A stretch of 64,000 bases of DNA from Galbula dea (lineage: Eukaryota; Chordata; Aves; Piciformes; Galbulidae): NCBI GenBank assembly GCA_013399015.1, contig VWZX01006814.1:3446699-3510698 (forward strand), given 5' to 3'. Below are positions 22,253-36,600 of this stretch, piece after piece (the stretch's first letter is position 1; each line of letters opens with the position of its first letter). The notes beneath the pieces were generated by a model. It saw only the letters and a list, made by a program, of their open reading frames with translations, made no database searches and was not told the DNA's origin. The position numbers and the translations under genes were made by a program.

Positions 22253-25200
22253 TTTCTATAAATAATTTATGCATGTGTCCTGTTGCTGAGCTTTGTTCCT
22301 AATAAAGCCCCAAAAGAATGATATCATGCACTTTCACATGACTAGGGAGCTTGAATCTCCCAGCATCATGCATTTCAAAGGTTTCCTGCAAGTGATATTT
22401 AGTCTCTAATCATAGCTTTATATTCCCCTACTAAGTGAATGAAATTTAGACTGCTCAATCCTTTCATACTTACAGTCATTGCTTAATCAAGATGGAATCT
22501 CAATCTTACTTATGACAGTGAGAATCCAGAATTGCACCACTAAATACAATGGCATTATTAGAAGTTTGTATAAAGAGCAATCAGTGCAGTAATGATGTGT
22601 TTAATCTTAGTTTAAACGTGGATCTGTCTTTCATATCTGTTTAAATATCTCTTCAGGCATTACTGTATCAAGCTTCAGCCATGTAACAGGTATACCTATC
22701 TCAGAAGGGTGTTCCTCTGGTACACAGATACAGAGAGAGAAAATAACTGGCTCACAAAAAGAAATGATTTATCAGAATTCAGAACAGAAACCTCATCTCC
22801 CTTCCAGCCCATTCTTTTATCATAGGACCTTCTTTTTTTCCTGAATCATGGAACAAAAGAAATATCAACTAATGCAGATTTTATCTTCTGTAGAGTAGCT
22901 GTGAAGTAGCAGTTCCACAAAATTACTGTTCTTTGCACAGTTGGAGTGACTCATTAGGATGTCAGGGGTTGTTTGTTCTTCTGATCTGCTCATTTACAGA
23001 GCTCCATCCAGAAGCCTGTTTACACAGGACTTCTTCCTTATGTTTATTATTTTCTGTTAATAAAAATACTTTCTCCCCCTGGGTCTTCATTGCTGGGAGC
23101 TGGTACCCTCCAGCAGCCGCCTGTGAGTTTTCACCCAGCCACTGCTGGTGGTCCAGCACTTAACCAAGGCTCCAACAAGAACAGGCAGATGGTCCAGGTA
23201 GGTGGGAAGTTACAGTGGCATTTAAGAATATCAGCAGTTGTAAAAGTTAACATCAAGATTCATTTTGGAAGTGGGACAGACGTATTCCATGGATTCTCAG
23301 TCTTAAGGCCATCTGTAACTTTCCAGCATTAGCTTACACTTTCCTGAAAGAGCATCCAACACACGCCCGCCCCAGAGCTCCTTGGCTTTTCCTCTGTGTG
23401 CTTAAGTGGATGACAGACTTCATCTAAAGGACCAATCCCTTTGTTGCCATCACTGAACAACAGGCAGTAAATAAAAGACTTAAGGATAATCTAGTAATTA
23501 GTAACAACTTGACTCTATGTTTTTGCTGTATCAGTCTACATAGCAGAAATACCTGAATCCACATGAGGAAAATGCTACCCTTCACGGGCTCCATAGGTAG
23601 TGATTGCTCAAAATTGGATTTTATGACTAAGATGCATCTCTAAATATGTCAGCAAAATGGACAAGCTAGCAAATAGAGCTTGGCAGGAGGAGGGAGAGCA
23701 TCTGTCTCTCCATCCCACTTCCACTAAAGTTGGTTAAATTGCATGTTACTAGTTGATGACAATTCAGTCCAAGGCTTTAGAAGTGCAAATACTCATCTGG
23801 CCTTTCTCCCTTCTTTCCAATAAAAAGTCCAAACTAGCTATTACATGCTATTTTTATTCTTGCTACATCTATGTAGAGTTTTAAATGGGAAACTTTCAAC
23901 AGCACCAAATGGATTTATTTCTCCTTTTACAGCTTATTTTGCTGTGTATGTGTTTGGTTTCTCCAAAGTTTGGGAATGAGAAAGCAGCCTCCCATTATAC
24001 ATCAGCATTCCCAGCTGGCAGACTGTTAGAGATTATATATCCAATCACAAGTACTGTACAGATATTAAAAAGGGGTAAATTAAAAGCTATGTCACTTGAT
24101 TAACCTCTGTGTCTCACATTTGAAAATTAATGATAATGAAGTTTTCTTTCATGTAAGTAGCAATACTTCTCAGGGTATCTGGGAGCCCAGAGTATTGTCA
24201 TTTACTTAGTGCTGAGATTTTCCTAGGCAGTTTTTAATAGTTTATACACAAACTCATGTCTTAACTATTTTTTAACATCTTTACAAGACAGTATCTGCAA
24301 TAGAGATCCAAATTCTTACCATAGATGTTACCTACCACTGTTCTACAACTTTGATGTTGAACAAGCCTGAAATGGAAATCTGATGGTTTAGTTCAACACT
24401 GTAATTAAGTGATGGCTAAAGTCAAGTCCCTGATTTTCCAGAGACTCTATCCTTTTCCTTTTGCTTTTTTTCCCCCTATTCCTAATATTGAATATTAGAT
24501 AGAATAGAAACGTCCAGTTGAACAGAATTGTCTAGAGCAAATTAGTTTACTGATGATTCCTTTTCCATGAATCAGTGATGCTTATTAAAGATTCAGAATG
24601 CACTTTAGAGAAATCCAAAATGTGGAAAATAGCAAGGTATCAGGGCAATCCCCCTTTAAATTACAGATTGAGAATTAGATTCTATCAGCCATGCAGGTGC
24701 AAATCCATTAATTTCAGAACAGCTGCTTCAGGTTGACATTGAAGTGACTGAGACCAGAATTCAGCTGGAGAGTTGGCTCTTTCCCATTGCTCATGACAAG
24801 CAGTAAGTACCCGGTGCTTTGAGGTGTCCTATGAATCACCCTCTTTTCTACCATGCTGAATTATATCACGTATACTGTGTAAACTAGATTATAGGTCCAT
24901 TTCTTCATGTTGTAGCAGGATGTGTGGGGAATTGATGAATGTTTCTGTGAGCAGCATAATGAAATATTTGGAAATCTAGTTCAGTTGTTTCCACCTAATG
25001 ACCCATGGGGTCTCTGTCTTTTGGTGGAACATCATGGAAGGGTCTTGGCAAGCGTTAACTTGATGTGGGTCTGCTTCAATTTGCTCTAAATGGATCTCTC
25101 TATCCACTGGAAAACATTTTACAAATACACAAATAGAAAAAAAAAATGTGAAAAAATGTTTTAGTTCTTTCTCTCCACTGCATGTTTTATTTTATTTAGT

Positions 25201-26154
25201 TTTAGGATGGAAAGCCTTCCACTTAAAATATTTATATAAGCTTTGACTGGGTTTTCAAACTTTCTGACAGACCCCAAAGAAACTCTAGGTAGTTTTTAAA
25301 TTCATGATAACAGATCAAATCTGTTCTTAAAACCCTGTTTACTGCATCTTTATGGCTCAATAAAGCATAGGACTTTTGACCTTTGTAAGGGAAAACAGAA
25401 AGACAACCTTAAATTATGCATTGCTGGTGAAGGAAGAGCTGTTATGAGAAAACTTTGACAATCCTTGTGACAGATGCTCAGCTGTGGTAACTAAGAAAAT
25501 CAGCCAGAAGTGAATATTCCCATTACAGGGAGACCTAAGTCGTACACTCCATTGTGACACCTGAGGAGGTCAATGTATTGTGTAAAGATGCCTATTGATT
25601 ATTTTAGATACAATAAAATCTAAGTTATAAAGAATTTTCAGGGTTTTCCCTTTCTTGCCCCCAAATTAAAAAATGACAGTTAGGAAGAGAGACCAGAATT
25701 CCCTTTTTATAAGTTTAGAGCACTTCCTATCATGAGAGTTAGACTGGGATGAGGTTCATAGGCCTCATTTTGCCAGACCTTGCCTCCAAAGTGCAGCAAA
25801 GGGGCGATTTCGGACAGGCTGGTGAGCTTCCTGGCTTGCAACTTATAAATATATGAAACCCATTATGTTTGTATGCCTTTATACAGTTAGTCTAGCATTC
25901 CTTCACCCTCAGACAGCACTGAATGTAATTGCAAAACTTTGCAGATAGATTTAGATAAATTTCTCTGAGTAACAAAATAACATGAGGATTAAGAATTGCC
26001 TATAACATGCAAGCTTTGGTAATTAACCAGAATGTGTGGGAGTTCTGCTTTAAGGCAGGAGCATGTCTTGAGGTAAGGAGACTCAGGGAATAAAAGCTTC
26101 TCAGCATGGTATTGAAAGGAAGTTCTTACTAATTTTGTCTTGGCTTCATAAATG
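22253..26154. other. Intergenic sequence, no recognisable gene
   Basis: No repeat family or gene is recognised between the two related CR1 fragments. Short frames in 22933-23332 show no protein resemblance. Confidence 0.45.
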
Positions 26155-26335
26155 AGAAACATAGAAACATCAACACAGTTGGAAAGGACCTTCAAGATCA
26201 TCAAGTCCAACCGATAGCTCTACGCTACTCTTATCCCTAAACCAGTCCCCTAAGTGCCACACCACCTCCAGGGGTGGTGACTCCACCACTTCCCTGGGCA
26301 GCCTATTCCAATACTGCATTCATTTTCCATAAACA
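26155..26335 (-). mobile_element. CR1 LINE 3' fragment
   Basis: This reversed CR1 reads 'gttggaaaggaccttcaaga', 'tcatcaagtccaaccgatag' and, further in, 'ccaggggtggtgactccacc' and 'ttccctgggcagcctattcc'. It is longer and better preserved than its sister at 22154. Confidence 0.92.
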
Positions 26336-26370
26336 GGAAAGCCCTGTGTGTTTTCATCTCAGTAGTAATG

Positions 26371-26490
26371 GAACACACACAGACACACACAGTGACAGGC
26401 TCTATAGGTACCACACACACAGAGTGACAGGCTCTATAGGCACCACACACACACACACAGAGTGACAGGCTCTATAGGTACCACACACGC
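26371..26490 (+). repeat. CA-rich minisatellite, three units
   Basis: The unit AGTGACAGGCTCTATAGGTA followed by a CACA run begins at 26391, 26423 and 26461. The spacing changes (32, then 38 bp) because the CA run has expanded. It starts about 35 bp after the inner end of the CR1 fragment. Confidence 0.92.
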
Positions 26491-29400
26491 ACATGACATA
26501 CATGCCATACATACCATGACAGTATATTAGAGGGCTTTAAGAAGGCAGAGGGAGAGAGCAGAGATCTGTCAGATGCTCTTTGTGTGCCCACCTGAGATGA
26601 TGCTGCCCCTTCCTACTCCAGGTAACAGGTACAGCAGTTGTAGGCAATGCACATGCTCTGAAATCTGCCTCATAGTGTTGTGGCAGTCTGTCCAAAACAA
26701 AGTTTGTGGTAATTAATGGAAAAGATGCTTACATCTGTGTTATCTTCTGGCACAAAATGTTATGCCTCTGAGCCTCATCCTTCTGCTATCAATGAGGGCA
26801 GTCCAGATAATGTGATTTTAAGGGGAAAAAGATATGAGCAGTTTGCTTTGGTATGCCAGAAACAGGCCTAATTATCTGGAGATTTGCTGAATATGTCTGC
26901 AAACCTTTACAGGGTGAATGAAATCCTTTTGAAAAGCCAGGTCTTATTCCTCTTTATTGTTCCTTACATGTAAACTCCTGATAAGCCACACATATTTGTG
27001 TTAATTAGGAAAGTGTTTGGCAATCTCTTTGTTCCTTCTTTCTTTTGAGAAAAAAAGCCCAGTCAAGAATGAGTGTCCCAGGAGACCAATCTGTTCACAC
27101 CTCCTTCACTATGAACATCACCATGACCAATTACAGGAGCCCCAAGTCTGAAGAAAAGGAATTACAGCAAAGAAGTAATGGGCTCTAAAAATATCTATTG
27201 CCTTTAATCAAATGAAAGAAACTAAGTGATGGGTACATGGAATAGGAAGCACACACAGTACCTGGGCTGCATGTGGTGAAGTGCATTAGCAGGAACTTTG
27301 TTACATGATGGTTCAGTTCAGCCTGTAAGATTTGTTCAAGCTGCTGTGGAAGCTGACATTGCTTATGCTCTCTCTGAGCTTCTAGAGCTTACATTTCTGT
27401 TTGGCAATTTATATTCATGGTGTGTTCATGTCACATCGAAGTGATGCTTCCCTACCAATATTTCTCCAGTGACTCAATCAGCTTTCAAAGAGCCTAACTG
27501 AAGTAATTATTCACAGTTTTCTGTGTTGCAAAGAAAACCTGAGTAGAAAGAAGAAGGTTCCTTCTCCCCAGGACCTAGTTAGGTAGAAACACTAAAGTGA
27601 GTAAGTGCTTGATACGATATTTCTCTACCTCTGCCAGGAAGAAACAGAACTTGAGATGCATGAACTGTCCTAATCCATCTTAGGCAGGCATGGATTCCAA
27701 AGCCTAGCCAAAATTCATCTTTTTGCATGGGTATGGGGCCTTCTGCTCCCACATGGTTTAGGGTAGGTATCTGTGTTGTCAAACCTGAAGAGCTAATCTG
27801 CTCATCACCCATGTTTTCTTCACAATTTTTATCTGAAAAAAAAAAAATATTATGAAGAGCATAAACATTTCTGAAGCATGAGGCTGAAAGCAAGTAATGC
27901 TCCAGCTCAACCTCACATAAGTAAGTAACCTGATTTCTGAAGGGCTGTTTCTGTGCTGCCTCTGCTGCTGCCTTTCTCATGTCTTTCTCTCCTTGCCAGT
28001 CCCACCCAACTCCCATGGCTCTCTCCATGCCAGGGAACTGCCAAGAGCTGCCAAGCAAGCTGCAGGCTCAGTGAAGCTGCTGGCCAGGCTGCCCCGGCTG
28101 GAAAATGTTTTCTGTGGGTTCAGCTCTGTGTCTGTGGTTTAATGCTGCTAACATCTAACATAACATAATGTTGTTCTAAACCAAGCAATAGGCTGGGAAT
28201 ATACATGTGGAAAAAAGCTGGGTTTTTTTTCCTTCATTTTCAAGCTGAAGACAGGTTATAAAGTAAGTCTGGGAACTGTTGGTCTCCAGCAGCGACTTAG
28301 GAACCAGAGACAAATGTCTCCTTTTTACAACCTTTTGATAGACTATTTCAGGAAACAGCTGGAGATCTGCAGGGATAGCAGCTACACTCAACCTGCTTGC
28401 TGTTTTCCACATATTCAGAGAAAGCTGGAAAGGACAGTCTATACCATCTGATGACCACAAGATACCAGTGTTGATTTAATACAGTGCCTTGCATTTCTAC
28501 TGCTAAATAGAAATTTGGGGCATAAAGAAGACACTGTATTTCAGAAGTCTTAACTTGTTGATGAGCATCTGCAGAACAGACTATTTATGTCAGAAGCCAA
28601 GCTACCATGGACCTGTGCACATCTCCCCATTTATATCCCAATTTATGTTCCAAAGAGGTTCTTAGACCAGAAGAAGCAGATTTTCCCTTTTTCTCCATTA
28701 CAGAAGCTATGTTGCAAAGAAGGTCAGTATAAGGATTGAGAAATCAGAGTCAATCTGGGATACCTTCTTAAAATCAAAGTTTGCTCGTGAATTAGTCTGT
28801 ATATATGGAGCAGTGTGTAAATTCAGGTTCCTGTTAAGTCTTCTAGAAAAAATAATGGGATTTCACGAGCTTTGGAGCTTGTGCACTCCCAAATTTTTGG
28901 AATTTGACAAATGGCAGAAGTGAGACCTACTCCTGGATCTATAGATCTGGATTTGAGTCTGCCTTTACATCAGCCACCAGCCAAAGTTCATGCTGCTTGG
29001 TGGTCTGGTCCAGACTTGTCTGTGCTCCAAGCATTAGGAAAGAGCACACTCTTCTCTGGAAAGAAGACATAAAAGAGATTTCTTTGGTTTCTGCTGGAGA
29101 AAGACACCCTGTCAAGTAACCACAAACTGTTCAACTCACTGTGATTTAATTCCTTTGCTTAGAAAAACAGTTTTGAACCATCTGAATGTCTACAACAGAG
29201 GACACTGGCCATGCTTTATTATTCATTTTAAGCACAAGCTATTAATTATAGAGCCATCCCAGAATTCACATCACTTCTGTTCTTGCTAAAATGTGACATG
29301 CATAACAAGCCATCTGGGCTGTCTGACTCCTGAGGATTTCCCTGGCCACTCTCATGTCTACTCGACTGCCTTGAACTGAGTTGCGCTTCAGCTCAAAGCT

Positions 29401-31286
29401 GCACTACAGTGCACACCCAAGACTGGGACATCAGACTGATCGAGGGTCAAATGACAAAGCTGGCCCCACCTGACCTCCACTGGACCCAGAAAAAAGACAT
29501 AAACATCTTCCAGGTTTTATGCTGAACTAGTTACATCAGGTGTTTATAACAACTCCACAGCACAGTCAGTAATCCAAATCCTAAAGAACTTGAATCTTAA
29601 TGAAAGTGCTTGAGGGATGTGCACTGAAAGAAAATTTATTTGGTCAGAAACAACCAGGCCAATGGTGATACTAAAAATTAAAGCCACTGATTTCCAGAAT
29701 CCTACTACATTGCTTGTCAAATACATATATGGCAAAGAGGTAAGTGTTCACATACACACGTCCAGGTACATGCATAAACAATATATACAATCTCCTCCAG
29801 TTATAAAACTATGAAATACTATATAAGGTTGCTGTTAAAACCACCGCTCCCCTGATATTTTTCAGTACTCCTTTAGAAATCTAACAGAGATGCTTTCACG
29901 TTGTTTTAGAATTGTTTTCATGTTGCTGAATAAAAATGAAACACAAAGAATTCCACACACAGGATGGTTTCCCTAGATTTATACTAAATAACACCATACT
30001 GATTAATTTGCTGAGTAAGCTGCTGTGACTTCTTCATGCATTGTGTTTCTCAGCTACATAAAAAATTACTAAGCCAAACTGTTGCTATCCAGTCCCTATA
30101 GGGAGGACTGATAGAATTTTTTTGCTTTGTAACAGGTAAAAAGAAAGGTATTGATTTTACACTGTCATGTTGTGGTCTTTTAGCTATTGGGTAACTGGAA
30201 TGTGAAGAAACCATTCTCTGTTAAAGCCAAGACAAAAGCTTTCCAAAAATGATGTCAAAACTGTAAAGGAGGAAAGGGACTGTCTGATCTCCATTTAACA
30301 CTGATAAATAACTCTCTGAATCCCTAAATAAGGTAGGTAAAAATTACTAAGTTGATCACTTTGTCCATAAAGGTCTCAGGACAATCATACTCCATATACA
30401 GAAGCAGTGTAGGTACCTCCGCTGGTACCACAAGAAAGCTCTGTGAGATTGGGACAGTGTAGTGTATTCTTGTAATTATATATATATGTTTAAAAGCACA
30501 AAGGGTCTGTGTGGGAGCCTAGAACTGTCTTCATACTCTCTTCAGTGATCTCAGTGAAGACACCATGAACCATTCTTGCTTTCTTTTTCTGCAGAGTAGG
30601 AATTCATAAGGAAGGTAGTAGGTTAACATGTGGTTAGCTCAGTAAGTTTGTGAGCAGTTTAGTATAACTATTAGGAACTCCAGTTTCTTGTTAATATTTT
30701 TTATTACCACCAAGGTTTAATTAAAAGACAAAATCTGCTTAGGTCCAGCTTTCTGAATGTAGAGTTAAAACTGTGAAGAAAGCTTCTGTTTGGTTAGTAA
30801 GTCTAAAAACAACATGCAGCTTTTTTCATCACCCTCCTGCCCAAGTACTGTACATCAAGAATGCATGCAATATAAGTCAGCTTCACAACTACAGTAAGTT
30901 TTTCAACTATGCTAAAACCCCAAAAGTCAAGCCTTTACCACTGGCCATAGTGATTAACACTTACCTGTGAGGAGAAAAGAGCCATAGCAGATGATACCTT
31001 CTGCAGGAACACTATCCATTGCTGATCTACTCTTGAGTGCTCCTACTGCCAATGACAGACAGCTTACCATCTTTCCAAGCCATTTTACTTTGGTTTCCTC
31101 CAACAAAATGATCTAAGGCTGGCAAGGGTGTGCTTTTACAGTAGTTGTTGGACAGGGTTATTGCAGCTGTCTGTCACTGCTCAGCTTTTGCAGAGCTTAA
31201 CATCCACTCATGTTCTGTAACATTACTGATGTCCTTTACTCTGTAGGAAAATATAATGGGTTTTCACCCAGTGTATCCCAACTGTA
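26491..31286. other. Intergenic sequence, no recognisable gene
   Basis: The longest frame in the window (159 codons, minus strand, 27579-28058) lies here. Its translation has no recognisable domain, and a polyA-like run interrupts the region, so I treat it as chance. No clear CR1 fragment is present. Confidence 0.45.
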
Positions 31287-31560
31287 AAAACAGTCAGAGG
31301 AAAAGGGTTTCATTTTGGACAAAATGAAACAGAAATGTTTCAGGGACACAAACGTTTCATGTTTCCTTCCCCTTTAAGCTCTACTTTTTGAAGAATTCAC
31401 TTAATGTAATGCTATATCTGAGACATTTAGTTTAAAATGCAATTTTAGCAAAATATGTCTTTTCAAAAGGGGAAATTTTATTTGGAAAACATCAAAAGAA
31501 AAAAATGTTTCACTGTTTCCAAGAGGAAACGTTTCATTTTAAAAACTGTCAGAAGAAAAT
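31287..31560. repeat. Cluster of GTTTC/GAAAC motifs with inverted and direct repeats
   Basis: GTTTCATTTT (31307-31316) and AAAATGAAAC (31321-31330) form a perfect 10-bp hairpin with loop GGAC. Further copies include AAACGTTT (31350-31357) and the palindrome GAAACGTTTC (31526-31535). An AAAAAC.GTCAGA.GAAAA block recurs near both ends in direct orientation. It may be an eroded foldback element or a cluster of factor sites; no family is recognised. Confidence 0.55.
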
Positions 31561-34500
31561 GTGTTTACATTTAAGAAGAATTTTTCCATCAGCTCTTTCA
31601 GCTGTAAGGTATAATATAATTCAACACAAATTACAGTCCCCCTAAAATCACCTCATCCAGAAATAGCTACTGACTGTCTGATATCTCAATCACCATTCTC
31701 CTGAAGTTTTCCAGCTATCTTGTTTTATATCTTTCCTGACCTTAAACCAAAACTAAAGGCAGACTGTGTCACTGCAGCCAGTGCTATTTCTTCTAGATTT
31801 TTTTTCCCTCCTCATAAGCCTTTGTGAGCACTGCACATGTACACCCAGAGCAGGTATCTGCCATCACTTGTCATGTCTCTTTGCCACCAGGGCTCAGATG
31901 TGCAAATTCAGCGTCTCACACCCCCAGTGGGTTGTAGTATGAAGAAGGAAATTGGTTAGCTGCAGTTAGTGGAAGAGTGCTGTATTAACAGTCATGGAGG
32001 CACAACCCTGTTGCTATTAGACCTGGCTAGGACCACTTGTCAGTGCAAGCTTCACTCATCTTTTTGTAGCTCTGTCTGCCTCAGGGACTGCTTATAGGAG
32101 GTGACAGGGCAGTTTAGTTTTTCTGTCCATCATTCCTTCAGTCCCTCTGCTAAAAGTACACCATGTTTGATAAAATGGTCTGTAATACAGACAGATGGCC
32201 ATTAAGAATTACTGTCAATTCAAAAAAGTTTTAATGACTGGTTTGCAGCTTGGATGAAACCAACTGTTGATCATAAGAAAGCAGGATGGCATTCATACTG
32301 TGGCCCTGACACCACAGATTTTGGGTAATGCGAGTCTTGTTTCCCATATGTAATGACATTATGGCCACCAAATGCCAACCTTCTTAATGTAACTAAAGGC
32401 ACCTGCTGTTTCACTGTTGCTGGAGGGGCAAGATAAAGATAAGTAAGCAAGTATCATGGCAAAATGTACTCTGAGGACAAGCAACATTGCTTCTTTTCCT
32501 CTGAAGATTAATTTTTCAGTTAAAAAAACCCCAAACTTATTTTCTCTTTCTTTTTTTAACTGGCAAGTATCTCAAAATGCAAATGAGAGCTGCCATTCTA
32601 ATCCCCAACGCAATCAGTGCTTTGCTTTGGGGGGCTGTGTAGGCAGACACAGGATCATTTCTGTAAATTTCTCATTAAAAACCAGTTAGATGCACCAGGT
32701 CAGCTTGAAATGTAGATTATGTTTGTGTGATTCACAGATACTGGTGACAATTTTCTCCTAGGTCTTCCCACTTGCTTAACTGGGATGAGTTCACTGCAAA
32801 GACCCCCAAAGCAACCTAATGTCACCTGAAAACTTCAGAGCTAAATAAAGGCTTACCAGACACATGATGCACAAAAGGAAAAGAAAGGGGATTTTAGTGG
32901 AAGTAGTAGAACCTACTGAGAAATTGGGTTTAGACCTGATCACTGCAGAGCCTACGATTTGTCCCCCTCTTTTCCTTTATCTGTCTGGTCTATGCAGATG
33001 CTAAGAACTCCAAGATGAAGGAGCAGTTGAACAGCTCTAAGTGTGATACCAGCACAGGGAGATCTGGTCTTCATTAGTCTAGCAATCATCCCACAGTGAC
33101 TGAGGAGTAAAGAAGAAAAAGTAGGCAAAAAAAGACTGTGCGTTTAAGAACAGTGAAGTACTGGAAAATACATGGGGAGTTGAGTTTTAGCTTTGTTAAA
33201 GTGATTTAAAACCAGTATTCAGAGGAACATCAGAAAGACAAGTAGTAGCTAGGGACTGTATGAAGGTCAGGAATGGTGAGTCTATAGTTCTATGCCTTTA
33301 TTCTGCACAGCACTGAAAAACATGTTCTCTGAGATGTTTACTTACAAGAACTACAGTATTTTGTTTAAGAAACTGATCAGATGTTGAACAAATATAAAAG
33401 AGAGGATAGGATTGGGACATAAAAGAACAAAATGAAAGGTTGCAAGAGGACATTTTTTTCAGCAAGACCTGATTGTGCCAGCCAGGTCACAGCACATTCA
33501 GGCATTTGATATTTACTTTGCTAGATGTAGAAGAGCAGTATCATGCATGTTGCTGTTTGAAGTTGCCAAGCTATGAAACCACAAGTTCCACAGAAGACTC
33601 ACAGATAAGTAGGCTTTACTACCACCTCGAAAGAGTGATGCAATGGCCATGAGAAACAGCAACTCCACAGTGGCATTATCAGAAAATGTATAGGAAAAAG
33701 AGGAGCTCAGCTATACATGGCAGACATAGACAAGCCAGTATAGTTATGCCTGAACAGTGTTTCTACCTGTAGATATATTTATGTAGAGCAATTCAGACTG
33801 TGGGAACATAGAGACATTAGAGAATGAAGATGCATTTTTGCAGTTCTTGGAGTTTTCCATCACATAAATGTTGATTCAAAGTGAAGCATTTTTCATAATA
33901 ATCCACAGAAAGTAAAAAGAGAAGGGCAAATTGTACATTTGAAACCCACTTAAAATGTCAGATAGATGTTTCACTCTTTTCCTGGAGATTTCTGGAGTAA
34001 TTCAGTAGTTCTTTTTCATCTGTGGATGTACTTTTCCTTCTAAGAGGTTTCCAGCCACTCTCTCCTTACCTAAAGATAAAGCTCTGTACATCTCACAGAT
34101 AAAGTAATTTGCAACCCATTGCGTTTTTAGAGGATGGTTACCACGAAACTTAACTTGATTTAAAGCATTTTTCAAATTAAAATTTAATAAAAGTGTTTTT
34201 ACATCTAAACAAAATATTCTTTGCAGAAAACTTGCTGTTCCAGTACCAGAAACAAGGGTACATATTTGGACTAGTAGCCTTGTTTCACAATTGCATTATG
34301 CATTATTCATGTATACAGTGTGCACAACCTTTTCTAGAGAATTGTAAGAACACTCTGGTAATAAAGCTAGGATAGGTGAAAAACCCTGCTGAAATGTCTG
34401 ATGGTTCTGAGAAGTTCTGCATTACATAAGTTGTTTTCTCCAAACCTTTTTCAGTCTCTGCATTTTTGAATGACTAAAGAGATTTATCACATAAGAAAGT

Positions 34501-36446
34501 TTCCTGATAATCTACTCAACAAGTTATCACCCTCCTTCAGTCTGTTATTAGAAATGGATGGTTCACTTCTACAGTTCACTGGCATTTACTGACAGTCTTG
34601 CAATAATATGATATCCATGTGGAAGTACAGCTAATGTAAGATAGGGAAGCAGCAACTTTTTGCTGATATTAGCTTCCTGAAGTCCCAGTTTTTCAGGTTT
34701 CAGGGCAATTGGTCTTCATATGACAAACTGCAGCCACAGTCTTATCTAAATCTGTGAACAAGGCACCTTTCTGGCAAGTCCTGCCATAAACACTCAAGTA
34801 ATTCATTGATGCTATTCTTGTCTCTTGGTGAGTCACCAGGCACATTGGTTATACCTCTGTACATGGACAAAGGCAAAGGAGGAAGAATACTGAACACCAA
34901 TGTGTGGTTAAATTTAGCAGAAGTTTTTACTTCAAGCTGTTACTCAGATGTGATGCCTTTAGTTTGACAGCAATGTTGGGAGACATGTCCAGTCTTCTGT
35001 GTCATACTTGAAGATGAGCAGGTGCAAAACAAGTAAACACACCTGCCAGTGCTGGTTTGCCCGTGACTCTATATTCTTCTTTAATCAATTTAGGCATGCA
35101 AGGAAGTGCCCTATCTGCACCCATGTAGAACAAAGAGACATCTTGGACACCAGCCTTTTGAGGTTGGTGGGAGATGTAGCACCCTTTGTAATACACTGTC
35201 ACATGAAATGGTACATGTTGTCATAGGACTTCAAGTGATCTGGTTTGGGCTCGGTGTCAGAGGTAAGCAGCTTTTTGGTCTGTCTTTTTTGGGCCTCTGG
35301 TACAATTTTCGGATAACTAGGATCTTCAAATTGAGTGAGAATGTGAAGTGACTTTGACTCCCATCATCTTTTAGAATAAAAAGGAAGATTTATGGTGTAT
35401 GATTCTAACAGGATTTATGAACTAAAAGTGTCATTTAATACCTGCAATAACCACAAGATAGTTTCCTAGGGAACTGTTATGTCTCCTTTCTCACATTAAA
35501 CAGTGGCTGCATTTTGCCTCACTGAGCGAGAACAGGTATTGCTATATTTCTTCCAAGAGCACAAGAGGGTTTCAGTACCCTCTTTAGGTTTATGAATCTC
35601 TGTGTGCAGTGTTTATCATTACTAAATATAGAAATGAAAAGCACCCATCCATTTCATGGTATTTAAAACACAATGGCTCTTCAGCCTCTTCAGCTTTCCT
35701 CCCATTTCAAGTGGGAAAAATATATATTCGGTCTGCTCTATGTTTGTTGCCTCAGAAAGAGGTATGTGCCTACAGTAAAATCATAAATGCTTGGTTGCCT
35801 GAAGCTTTATAAATATTATCCTTTTGCCTGCTGCAAAAGTGATTAGTTCATTAGCCCAAGATATACAGCTAAAATAAACATGATATACAATGAGGTTGTT
35901 CTGATTTTGGCTGGATTCTTAGCCTGTGGGATCCCTTTTACTCTGGGAAACATAAGAGATTCTTTTTTGTTTGCAGAACTAGTGATAACTTACTCCACAG
36001 AGGACAGAAGACTTACGTTAAACTTGATTTCAAAACATTGCTTAATCTTGGGGCACTATCTAGAATGGTCTCTGTTTCAGCTGAGGTTCAAGTTCACGTC
36101 CCTTTGATACTGTAAATGGAGCATACTGGACTGGCTGACGCAGAATAAATCCTACTGTGTGCTTTTATAAGGACGAATGAACAAATTATGTGAGGGTTAG
36201 CATGCTCTGCTCTACATGCTGAAAATTAGAAGATTTGTGTTTTCTTTAATGCCCTAGAACTTCATTCACTTGTGTTGTCATTCTTGTTCCTTCTGGTGAT
36301 CTAGAATACCTGGTTATCTCAGCAGTTTAGACACAAATGGACCATAAGACTCAAGTGAGAAACTGGATGAAATCTTCTATGTAAGTATTGATCCCCATTG
36401 TAGCAATTAACATGGTATCTGAAGTGAACATTATCCACTGGATAAT
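31561..36446. other. Intergenic sequence, no recognisable gene
   Basis: No repeat family or gene is recognised. Short overlapping frames at 34999-35351 are unremarkable on translation. Confidence 0.45.
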
Positions 36447-36538
36447 GTCCTGAACAGCCTGTTCTAGGTGACTCTTGCTTGAGCAGGGGGATTGAGCAAG
36501 ATGACCTCCAGAGATCCCTTCTAACTTAACTATTCTAT
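36447..36538 (+). mobile_element. CR1 LINE 3' terminus
   Basis: This is the sense CR1 end: 'gaacagcctgttctaggtga', then 'gcagggggattgagcaagat', 'gacctccagagatcccttct' and a final 'aactattctatgatg'. It is 5'-truncated to less than 100 bp. Confidence 0.85.
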
Positions 36539-36600
36539 GATGTCCATCTCCCCGCAAGAATCAAAGACTTCTGCTTGTTCTAGTTTAATTAAAACTGGCA

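Noticed and set aside
26371..26490. Possible CRISPR-like array
   Set aside because: The three units are directly adjacent and differ only by CA-run expansion, without unique spacers; it is a eukaryotic minisatellite.
27579..28058. 159-codon minus-strand open frame, the longest in the window
   Set aside because: It runs across an A-rich tract, overlaps an unrelated plus-strand frame and has no recognisable content; no splice or promoter context supports it.
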